From contig CAUJFM010000290.1 in the NCBI GenBank assembly GCA_963169595.1, positions 1 through 6,005 on the forward strand: a stretch of 6,005 nucleotides of DNA, read 5' to 3'. Below are positions 1 to 5,602 of the stretch, in pieces. This DNA is from Bacteroidota bacterium. Its GTDB lineage: Bacteria; Bacteroidota; Bacteroidia; Flavobacteriales_F; PHOS-HE28. The position numbers were made by a program, and so were the translations under genes. The notes below the pieces were generated by a model, which ran no database searches, had not been told where the DNA came from, and saw only the letters and a list, made by a program, of their open reading frames with translations. Each line of letters begins with the position of its first letter. The first letter of the stretch is position 1.

Positions 1-720
1 CTGAAGGACCTGGACAGCCCCTACGTCCACATCACGGTGGCCTGCGATCATGGGTACCTGGATGGATACCCCGCTGCCTTTCTGGGAAGTGCGGCGGTCG
101 GCACCGTGCTGGGTAGCATCGGCGTCCGCCTACTGAGCGAGAGCATTGGCAGCGCGGTGCTCGAACGATACCCGATCACGCGACGCGGCGCCGTCAACTA
201 CAGCCTGGTGGACACCCGACGCAACCGCTGGGTGAAGCCCGGTCTGAGCACCGGCCAGCTATTCGATGAGCTCGCCCAATCGATGCGCGATGACCTCACC
301 GATAAGGCCTACGGCTACGTGGGCCGATTCGAGGGCTACCCTGGCATCTACTTCAACTCGGATGCCACCTGCACCACCTCGGTGGATGACTTCAACACCA
401 TCCACACGAACCGCGTGTGGAACGAGTGTGCACGCCGGGTGCGGCGTGCGCTCATCCCCCGCATCAACAGCCGCCTCCGGATCGATCCTGTGAGCGGCCG
501 GATCGCGCCCTCCACCATCGCAGACTGGGACGCCGCCTGTAAGCGGGAACTGGAGCAGCTCCTGGCCGAAGGCGAGATCACCGACTTCACCTTCACGCTC
601 GACCCCGAACAGGACGTCATCGCCACCGGCAAGGTGAGCTGTGGCATCCGCGTGGTGCCGCAGGGCATCGCCAAGGCCATCGAGGCCGAGCTCGGATTCA
701 CGAACCCCGCACAAGCCTAA
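1..720 (+). CDS. Tail sheath protein, DUF2586-like, C-terminal part (5' truncated by window)
   Basis: This is the C-terminal 239 residues of a contractile tail sheath protein; the frame is open to base 1, so the true start lies upstream. The GTG at 37 is read here as an internal valine, because the reading before it (LKDLDSPYVHIT) continues the same protein. The sheath polymerises around the tail tube and contracts to drive the tube through the host envelope. A Gly/Ala-rich stretch (AAFLGSAAVGTVLGSIGV) is followed by GYPGIYFNSDATC, then a helix rich in Arg (RVWNECARRVRRALIP), and a final beta-rich part ending in a VSCGIRVVPQGIAKAIEAEL-like strand and helix. This 'display tyrosine/asparagine, then Arg-rich helix, then C-terminal strand' order is what I know from Bacteroidota DUF2586 sheaths, whose C-terminal arm interlocks neighbouring subunits. 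The tube gene follows 3 bases after the stop, as expected for sheath-tube pairs. Confidence 0.87.
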   Translation: MKDLDSPYVHITVACDHGYLDGYPAAFLGSAAVGTVLGSIGVRLLSESIGSAVLERYPITRRGAVNYSLVDTRRNRWVKPGLSTGQLFDELAQSMRDDLTDKAYGYVGRFEGYPGIYFNSDATCTTSVDDFNTIHTNRVWNECARRVRRALIPRINSRLRIDPVSGRIAPSTIADWDAACKRELEQLLAEGEITDFTFTLDPEQDVIATGKVSCGIRVVPQGIAKAIEAELGFTNPAQA

Positions 721-723
721 GGC

Positions 724-1155
724 ATGGCAACTCAGATCATCAACAACTTCGGCAACGTCAACGGCTGGAACGAGCACGAGGTCGTGCTGATGGGCCGCAA
801 GCTGGTCGGCATCTCCAAGATCAGCTACAAGGACAGCACGGAGATGGAGGCCGTGTACGGCGCCGGGGGGTTCCCGATCGGCGTGGGCACCGGGAATTAC
901 AAGGCCGAGTGCGGCATGACGTTGATGAAGGAGGAGGTGGAAGCCCTCATCGGCAGCCTCCCCGCGAACAGCCGCCTCCAGGACATTCCGCCGACTGACA
1001 TACCTGTGCTGACCATCAGGGCAGGCAAGGTGACCAAGGATGTGATCCGGAACTTCCAGTTCACCGGCCTCGGCAAGGAGGTGAGCCAGGGCGACAAGAG
1101 CGTGTTCCTGGAGATGCCGTGCTTCTGCACACACATCGACTGGAACGTGAAGTAA
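724..1155 (+). CDS. Phage tail tube protein
   Basis: A 143-residue protein that probably forms the inner tail tube through which DNA passes. Its size fits tube proteins of contractile tails, and its place directly after the sheath and before the chaperone and tape measure is the standard one. Recognisable pieces are GWNEHEVVLMGRKLVGISK near residues 14-32, followed by a YGAGGFPIGVGTGNYKAE loop (45-62), MTLMKEEVEAL (65-75), SRLQDIPPTDIPVL (83-96), and a C-terminal GLGKEVSQGDKSVFLE (115-130) leading to HIDW (137-140). The alternating strands with one internal helix fit the tube beta-barrel fold shared with Hcp-like proteins (inference). The ATG at 724 is 3 bases after the sheath stop. A TAAGG lies immediately upstream but is too close to act as a normal ribosome binding site, so translation may be coupled to the sheath gene. 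Confidence 0.85.
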   Translation: MATQIINNFGNVNGWNEHEVVLMGRKLVGISKISYKDSTEMEAVYGAGGFPIGVGTGNYKAECGMTLMKEEVEALIGSLPANSRLQDIPPTDIPVLTIRAGKVTKDVIRNFQFTGLGKEVSQGDKSVFLEMPCFCTHIDWNVK

Positions 1156-1178
1156 GTGTAGTTCAAAACCCAACAGCA

Positions 1179-1535
1179 ATGAGAGAGGCGACAGAGAAGC
1201 GGACGATCCCGGAGGGAGTGACCGAGCAGCAGTTGATCGAATGGCAGCGGAAGTACGGGGCCGACAAGGTGTTCCCCATCCGGGTGAGGAAAGGAGAGAA
1301 TGAGTATGTCGGCGTTTTCCGTAAGCCGAACCTCTCCGACATGAGCGCTGCGGCCAGTGTTGGTCAGTCGAATCCGATGGCCAGTGCGGAACTGCTCTTC
1401 AGCTCGTGCAAGCTCGCGGTCGACCCCGCGATGGAATCCGATGATGAGGTGAAGTTCGGCGCCATGCAAGGCGTTGCCAAGCTCTTTCGCATCCTGGATG
1501 CAGAAGTGGGGGAACCGTTCGGCGTCGAGCAATAG
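1179..1535 (+). CDS. Phage tail assembly chaperone (gpG-like)
   Basis: A 118-residue acidic protein in the position of the tail assembly chaperone, between tube and tape measure. Such chaperones bind the tape measure and recruit tube subunits; they are absent from the finished tail. I chose the ATG at 1179, because the longer frame from a GTG at 1119 would overlap the tube gene and adds a non-homologous-looking leader. The visible pattern is an N-terminal helix (TEQQLIEWQRKYG, 15-27), a short two-strand part (FPIRVRKGENEYVGVFRKP, about 32-50), LSDMSAAASVGQSNPMASAE (52-71), then LLFSSCKLAVDP and a terminal helix. That resembles short chaperones of Bacteroidota and Bacillus phages in which 'E-W-K/R-K-G' is followed by 'FR-P-L'. 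The last bases carry a G-run and hairpin that may cause some ribosomes to shift to the -1 frame, giving a longer fusion. The spacer before the ATG (1156-1178) is A-rich and has no clear Shine-Dalgarno sequence. Confidence 0.75.
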   Translation: MREATEKRTIPEGVTEQQLIEWQRKYGADKVFPIRVRKGENEYVGVFRKPNLSDMSAAASVGQSNPMASAELLFSSCKLAVDPAMESDDEVKFGAMQGVAKLFRILDAEVGEPFGVEQ

Positions 1536-1554
1536 ACGCCTCGCCCGACGCCGA
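1508..1554 (+). promoter_or_regulatory. Candidate -1 programmed ribosomal frameshift site with downstream hairpin
   Basis: Five consecutive G residues (1508-1512) give the zero-frame heptamer G GGG GAA at 1508-1514. Four bases later, TCGGCGTCG (1519-1527) is perfectly complementary to CGACGCCGA (1546-1554), giving a 9-bp GC-rich stem with an 18-base loop that contains the chaperone stop TAG (1533-1535). A shorter competing hairpin, GGCGTC (1521-1526) with GACGCC (1535-1540), shares the left arm. A P-site tRNA on GGG can re-pair perfectly after slipping back one base, but GAA to GGA in the A site mispairs at the second position, so the heptamer is not canonical. The 4-base spacer is also slightly shorter than the usual 5 to 9. 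The element sits where lambda-like and Mu-like phages place their chaperone frameshift. Confidence 0.45.
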
Positions 1555-1711
1555 CCAACTGCGAAAGGGGCGCGCCCTCGTGCGAAGCGAGTTCGGTGTG
1601 GATCCTGACACGCTCACCGACGCCGAGTTCATTGATCGATGGATCGAAGCCCACTGGCTTCTGCAATTCAAGGCCGAACTGCTCGGTAGGCGGCTCGGCC
1701 TCATTCAGTAA
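1514..1711 (+). CDS. Tail assembly chaperone -1 frame extension (gpT-like), no canonical start
   Basis: A reading frame one base back from the chaperone is open from 1448 (after a TGA at 1445) to a TAA at 1709-1711, which touches the tape measure ATG at 1712. It has no ATG. From about 1535 it reads like real protein: DASPDADQLRKGRALVR, then SEFGVDPDTLTDAEFIDRW, IEAHWLLQFKAELLG and a final RRLGLIQ, a mostly helical, charged peptide like the C-terminal extensions of tail chaperones. The start given here assumes a -1 frameshift at 1508-1514, which would give a fusion of about 177 residues (112 from the chaperone plus 65). Two alternatives are an AUA start at 1532 overlapping the chaperone stop as ATAG (59 residues), or the GTG at 1580 behind an AAAGGGG at 1564-1570 (43 residues). 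If it is the extension, its job would be to hold the tape measure while the chaperone half recruits tube subunits. Confidence 0.6.
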   Translation, partial: TVRRRAIDASPDADQLRKGRALVRSEFGVDPDTLTDAEFIDRWIEAHWLLQFKAELLGRRLGLIQ

Positions 1712-3796
1712 ATGACCGACCGCATCACCATAGATATAGGGATCCTCCAGGGGATCTTCGGTGACCTGCATAAGCTGCAACAGCGGCTCGGTGGGATCAC
1801 CGGTGGTGTGGCTGCCATTGATAACGCTGCGGCCAAGTCCTTCGGCGGCATGCAGGGCAGCGTGAACAGCGCTGCCGGTGCCGTGGGTGCCCTGGACGAT
1901 CGCTTCGATGCGAGCATGCGGAACATCGTCGGCGACATCATGGCGCCGCTCGCAAGGACACAGGAGCTGGAAGCGAAACTGCGCGCCCTCGGTGGGCGGA
2001 TGAACACCGCGAAGAGCGTTGGCAAGGTGCGTCGGCTGAAACAGGAGATCAACGCCACGCAGAAGGAACTCGATGGTGTGAACCCATCGCGGATGGAACA
2101 GCGAGTGGGAGGCGCAATTTCGCGTATGCGTAGTGTGGTCACTGGTATGGCCATGTCGCTCGCTGGCGCCTTCGCGGTCGGCGGGGTCGCGGCATTCGGA
2201 AAGGGCTTGCTTGATGCCGCGTCGAACGCACAGATGTACGAGAGTTCGCTCGGGGTGATCCTGAAGAACAAGGGACATGTGGATTCGCTGATGGCCCAAG
2301 TGAAGACCTTTGCAGCGCAGACGCCGTTTGAACTGACCGAGGTTCAGGAGGCTTCAAAGGGCTTCGCGGCGGCAGGATTCACAGTTGATGAGATCATTCC
2401 GAAACTGCGTACCATAGGGCAGACGGCTTCCGCTCTTGGCCAACCCTTCGATGAGATCGCCTCCTTCTACCGGAAGGTGAAGAGCAGCGGTATCGTACAG
2501 GCTGAGGAGTTGAACCAGATGGGTGATCGTGGCATCCCGCTCATCCAAAAGCTGGCCGAGGTCATGGGCGTGACCGAGGCCCAGGTACGCGCGTTGGCCT
2601 CCGAAGGCCAGGTCGGCTTCAAGGAGATGGAGGTCGCATTCGAGCGCATGGGCGGTGTGGGTGGCGACTTTGACGGCATCTTCGGAGCCGCCATGGGGTC
2701 CCTCGCCGGCAAGATGAGCACCCTTAGCGATGCCTGGGGCAGTTTGAGGGTGGAGTTGGGTACGGCACTGGCCCCGACGTTCTCCGCTGGGATCGAGATC
2801 GCCTCAAGCGCACTCGACGGCTTGAAGAACGGCTTCCAATGGGTGATGTCGAACGGCGAAACCATACTCGGCGTATTGGAGGGATTCGCCTTCGTGGCTG
2901 GCATCTATGCGATCCAGTTGATCGCGAACAACCGCGCATTTGTCGTGAATTTGGCCCTGAAGAAGGCCGCAGCCGTCGCGGATGGTGTAATGGCCATGTG
3001 GACGGCCCTGACAACCGGTAGTGTGACCGCCGCGACCACCGCACAATGGAACTGGAACGCCGCGCTGTTGGCCAACCCCATTGGACTGGTCGTTGCTGGT
3101 ATAGCAGCATTGGTTGCTGCCGTGGTCTACGCATGGAACAATTTCGAGGGATTCCGGGCCTTCCTCTACGGCCTGTGGGAGTCGGTGAAGGTGGTCTTCC
3201 AGGGCATCTGGGAGGTGATCAAGACAACGTTCAGTGGCGTGGTCGAGGCAGCAAAAGGCGTGTGGGACATCTTGGCCGGGCTATTCACAGCAGACTTCGA
3301 CCGGGTCGGCGAAGGGTTCAAGAAGTTCGGAAAGGGCTTGATCGACAACATCACGTCCCCATTCCGAGCAGCCCAGGAGATCGCGAAGCAAGCCGAGGGC
3401 ATGGGACTGAAAGTCGGCATGGCCTACGCCAAGGGCGATGCCGAGGGCCGCGCCGCGTTCAAGGCCAACAAGGAGCAAGAGGCCATCGCTGCCTCCGGGG
3501 TCGATCAGAGGAGCAAGCCAGGTGTCGACGCGAAGAATATCGTGTCACCTGGGCAGGATGTAGGTGCCTCCGCGTTGACCAGTACCGCACCCAAGGCCAG
3601 TGGCACAAGTAAGGCGGACGGCGTGACGGTCGGTGGCGATGCCAAAGGCAGCGGCCGCACCATCACCATGGACATCAACATCACCAACCACATAAGCCTG
3701 CCGAAGGACGCCAACATGGGCGTGCGGGAGCTGGCCGAGAAGGTGACCGCCGCCCTGGTGAACAAGTTGAACGATGCGCAATACGCGATGGGATGA
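1712..3796 (+). CDS. Tape measure protein
   Basis: A 694-residue tape measure protein, the rod inside the tail tube that sets tail length and is ejected into the host at infection. Residues 1-130 are helical and Ala/Gly-rich, with a likely coiled coil at about 75-125. Residues about 204-313 match the tape-measure N-terminal domain (TIGR02675-like): TPFELTEVQEASKGFAAAGF, then GQTASALGQPFDEIASFYRK, SSGIVQAEELNQMGDRGIP and EGQVGFKEMEVAFERM. Hydrophobic segments lie at about 143-163, 383-404 and 451-475; the last contains LANPIGLVVAGIAALVAAV, a very typical tape measure segment. The tail end (648-690) has TITMDINITNHISLPKDA and an amphipathic helix, usual for the C-terminus that meets the tail tip. 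I see no peptidase or lysozyme motif. By the known rule of roughly 0.15 nm per residue, the tail would be about 100 nm long (inference). The ATG directly follows the preceding TAA with no Shine-Dalgarno sequence. Confidence 0.95.
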   Translation: MTDRITIDIGILQGIFGDLHKLQQRLGGITGGVAAIDNAAAKSFGGMQGSVNSAAGAVGALDDRFDASMRNIVGDIMAPLARTQELEAKLRALGGRMNTAKSVGKVRRLKQEINATQKELDGVNPSRMEQRVGGAISRMRSVVTGMAMSLAGAFAVGGVAAFGKGLLDAASNAQMYESSLGVILKNKGHVDSLMAQVKTFAAQTPFELTEVQEASKGFAAAGFTVDEIIPKLRTIGQTASALGQPFDEIASFYRKVKSSGIVQAEELNQMGDRGIPLIQKLAEVMGVTEAQVRALASEGQVGFKEMEVAFERMGGVGGDFDGIFGAAMGSLAGKMSTLSDAWGSLRVELGTALAPTFSAGIEIASSALDGLKNGFQWVMSNGETILGVLEGFAFVAGIYAIQLIANNRAFVVNLALKKAAAVADGVMAMWTALTTGSVTAATTAQWNWNAALLANPIGLVVAGIAALVAAVVYAWNNFEGFRAFLYGLWESVKVVFQGIWEVIKTTFSGVVEAAKGVWDILAGLFTADFDRVGEGFKKFGKGLIDNITSPFRAAQEIAKQAEGMGLKVGMAYAKGDAEGRAAFKANKEQEAIAASGVDQRSKPGVDAKNIVSPGQDVGASALTSTAPKASGTSKADGVTVGGDAKGSGRTITMDINITNHISLPKDANMGVRELAEKVTAALVNKLNDAQYAMG

Positions 3797-4437
3797 TGGA
3801 GACGCCGCGTTTCAATATTCCATCAGCGTTGGCGCTCCTTTACCGGATCGCCCGGCCCGTCACCTTCCCCGGCGTTGCTCAACAGGCCGAAGAGGCGAAC
3901 CCTGCCATCACTTTCGGCGGTGTGCAGGTCGTACGCGACGAGGACGTGTATGCCACCAGCAGCATCGGCACGCCCATCCTGCTGCCGATCACCCTGCGCG
4001 GTGGTGAGTACAAGAGATACAGCGAACAGGGTCGCGTCGTCGATACCCGCATCGGGGACCTCCGCCTTCCCATCACCAGCGTGGTCGAGATGAGTGTTGC
4101 GAAAAACATCACGAAGACGCAGGTCTCGGCTGCTGGTGCGAGCGTGAAGGAGGTTTACAGCTTCGGTGATTGGGATATCCGGATCAGTGGCATCATCATC
4201 GACGAGGGTACCCATCCACAACGTGCCAATACGGTCGAGGCCATGGAGGCTCGCATGCTTGAGTTCGACGTGCTCGCAGACAGCATCGGGGTGGAGGCCG
4301 AACTGTTCAACCGCCGTGGTATCGACAGACTGGTCATCCGGTCGCTCAATTTCCAGCAGGTGCCTGGGAAGCCTCGCATGATCGCTTACCAGATGCAGTG
4401 CGATTCCGACGCGCCCATAGAACTACTGATACGATGA
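3793..4437 (+). CDS. DUF6046-like phage tail tip or baseplate protein
   Basis: A 214-residue protein matching the pattern I know from DUF6046 proteins of Bacteroidota phages. It has TPILLPITL (60-68), LPITSVVEMSVAKNITKTQV (92-111), then GASVKEVYSFGDWDIRISG (115-133), IIIDEGTHPQ (134-143), a helical middle, ELFNRRGIDRLVI (170-182) and a closing QCDSDAPIELLI (202-213). The family has no proven enzymatic role. In contractile tails the gene between tape measure and hub usually encodes a LysM-type gp53-like or Mu gp43-like protein that joins the tube end to the baseplate hub. I therefore infer a structural role there, although no LysM motif is visible. The first ATG (3793) overlaps the tape measure stop as ATGA, and a second ATG at 3796 would overlap it by one base. 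Either gives translational coupling, and the products differ by one Met. Confidence 0.84.
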   Translation: MMETPRFNIPSALALLYRIARPVTFPGVAQQAEEANPAITFGGVQVVRDEDVYATSSIGTPILLPITLRGGEYKRYSEQGRVVDTRIGDLRLPITSVVEMSVAKNITKTQVSAAGASVKEVYSFGDWDIRISGIIIDEGTHPQRANTVEAMEARMLEFDVLADSIGVEAELFNRRGIDRLVIRSLNFQQVPGKPRMIAYQMQCDSDAPIELLIR

Positions 4438-4637
4438 TCGAACACCACGACAATCCTCTCATGACCATCGCGCTGAGCATGGCGCTTGGCGTTGCCTCCT
4501 GGCTCGTCGACCCAACGCTCTGGCGTGCCCTGGCAGTCGCCGGTGCCTGCGGCTTCGTTGGTGGCGTTGCCAAGGCAGCTGGGTTCTGGGCGTGGCGTAA
4601 GGTGCGCGACCGTCGTAACAAAGTGACAAAGGGATGA
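4434..4637 (+). CDS. Small membrane protein in the tail module, function unknown
   Basis: A 67-residue protein that I do not recognise as a named family. The ATG at 4434 overlaps the previous stop as ATGA, and its own stop overlaps the next ATG the same way, so translation of all three genes is probably coupled. A GTG at 4398 would add 12 Arg-rich residues inside the previous gene and is less likely; an ATG at 4461 is also possible. It has a short polar start (MIEHHDNPL), a hydrophobic stretch at about 10-25 (MTIALSMALGVASWLV), a second at about 29-54 with a Gly/Ala zipper-like face (GACGFVGGVAKAAG), and a strongly basic tail (RKVRDRRNKVTKG). Two short membrane helices with a basic cytosolic tail recall small holins and pinholins, but the position inside the baseplate genes is not where lysis genes usually sit, so that reading is only a possibility. 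It could also be a membrane-associated assembly factor. Confidence 0.68.
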   Translation: MIEHHDNPLMTIALSMALGVASWLVDPTLWRALAVAGACGFVGGVAKAAGFWAWRKVRDRRNKVTKG

Positions 4638-5602
4638 CGCTCGCGATGTGCTGTCATATCGTTTTCAAGGCGAACGATCGGCGCGATGCCATCGAGCTGC
4701 GTCGGGTGGCCAGCGTGGAGATCAATGCCAGCGTGCAGGACGTGTGCCAGTCGGCCACCATCACCCTGCCGCGCAACATTCCTGCATTCATCAATGACGA
4801 GATCAAGTCACTCGTCCGCCGTGGCGACGAGGTGACGATATCCCTGGGTTACGGCGGCGACCTGCGCGTGGTGGATTTTTCTGGGTTTGCCACCCGCGTG
4901 GGCGCCGACGTGCCCGTGGTGATCGAGTGTCGCGATGCCATTTGGAAGCTGTTGCAACAGCCATTCCACAAGGCCTACAAGAACGCCTACGTTCCGGATG
5001 TTGTCAATGACCTGGTAGGCGACAGCTTCATGGTGCAGGCGTTGGACGGGCGCATCGGGCCACTTCGTGTGGTTCGAGGCAAGAAGGGTGATGTGTTCAA
5101 GACGCTGAAGGACGAGTTCGGATTGGTCACCTACCTGAAGAACGATACTGTCTTCTGCGGGGTGCTGTTCGATGCGAATGCGACCATTGCTACCTACGAC
5201 ATGGAGCGGAACGTGAAGAGCAGCGACCTGACCTACCGCACTGCCGACGAGGTGCGCCTGAAGGTCACCGCCAAGAGTATCAAGAGCGACGGCAGCTCCC
5301 TCGAAGTGGTCGTCGGTGATGTGGATGGCGAGAGCCGCATCCTGAACTACTACGGCATCGCGAGCAAGGAAGAGTTGAAGAAGCTCGCCGAGGCGGACAT
5401 GCTCAAGTTCAAGTATGATGGCTACGAAGGAGGTCTAAAGGGCTTCGGCGTCCCTGTGTGCATGCACGGTGACCGCGTGCGACTCGTGAGCACTGATCAC
5501 CCCGAACGCAACGGCGACTATTTGGCCGAATCCGTCTCCGTGTCCTTCGGTCCTGGTGGCTTTGAACGCGACATCAAACTGGCGCAGCAATGGACAGTTT
5601 AG
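4634..5602 (+). CDS. Baseplate hub protein (late control gpD / VgrG N-terminal-like)
   Basis: A 322-residue protein with the layout of the gpD/gp27-type hub, a trimeric ring that joins the hexameric tube to the trimeric spike. The first barrel contains VRRGDEVTISLGYGGDLRVV (61-80) followed by DFSGFATRVG (81-90) and VVIECRDAIWKLLQQP (95-110). This is the 'GD-V-I-GY, F-G, then C-x-D' pattern shared by hub and VgrG proteins. A helical insertion follows (AYVPDVVNDLVG, 118-129; KGDVFKTLKDEFGL, 151-164), and then a second barrel (about 200-235). The C-terminal part has HGDRVRLVSTDHPERNGDY (278-296) and ends FGPGGFERDIKLAQQ (305-319), the usual closing strand of hubs. No lysozyme domain is fused. 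The ATG at 4634 overlaps the previous stop; an ATG at 4646 is also possible and has an AAAGGG 12 bases upstream. Three cysteines (6, 7, 38) lie near the N-terminus. Confidence 0.86.
   Translation: MTLAMCCHIVFKANDRRDAIELRRVASVEINASVQDVCQSATITLPRNIPAFINDEIKSLVRRGDEVTISLGYGGDLRVVDFSGFATRVGADVPVVIECRDAIWKLLQQPFHKAYKNAYVPDVVNDLVGDSFMVQALDGRIGPLRVVRGKKGDVFKTLKDEFGLVTYLKNDTVFCGVLFDANATIATYDMERNVKSSDLTYRTADEVRLKVTAKSIKSDGSSLEVVVGDVDGESRILNYYGIASKEELKKLAEADMLKFKYDGYEGGLKGFGVPVCMHGDRVRLVSTDHPERNGDYLAESVSVSFGPGGFERDIKLAQQWTV

Noticed and set aside
37..39. GTG at 37 as the start of the sheath gene
   Set aside because: The frame is open to base 1 and the residues before it read naturally as part of the sheath; sheath proteins are much longer than 227 residues.
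1119..1178. GTG at 1119 as start of the chaperone gene
   Set aside because: It would overlap the end of the tube gene by 37 bases and add 20 residues unlike the family; the ATG at 1179 gives a normal N-terminus.
259..1179. A 306-codon open frame on the minus strand covering the sheath C-terminus and the tube gene
   Set aside because: It runs antisense across two well-supported genes, is rich in His, Leu and Ala as expected from the complement of GC-ending codons, and shows no recognisable domain.
1527..1554. GC-rich hairpin after the chaperone stop as an intrinsic terminator
   Set aside because: No T-run follows the stem and essential tail genes continue downstream; a role in frameshifting fits better.
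1364..2299. A 311-codon minus-strand open frame across the chaperone, -1 frame ORF and tape measure start
   Set aside because: It is a shadow of three plus-strand genes; its His- and Arg-rich composition matches no family I know and it has no initiation context.
2195..3340. 15-base direct repeat TTCGGAAAGGGCTTG at 2195-2209 and 3326-3340
   Set aside because: Both copies lie in the same frame of the tape measure and encode FGKGL; isolated, short and explained by a repeated peptide, with no sign of recombination or duplication around it.
3046..3612. A 188-codon plus-strand frame inside the tape measure gene
   Set aside because: The translation is dominated by Arg, Gly and Cys, typical of an out-of-frame reading of GC-rich coding DNA, and the tape measure frame is unambiguous.
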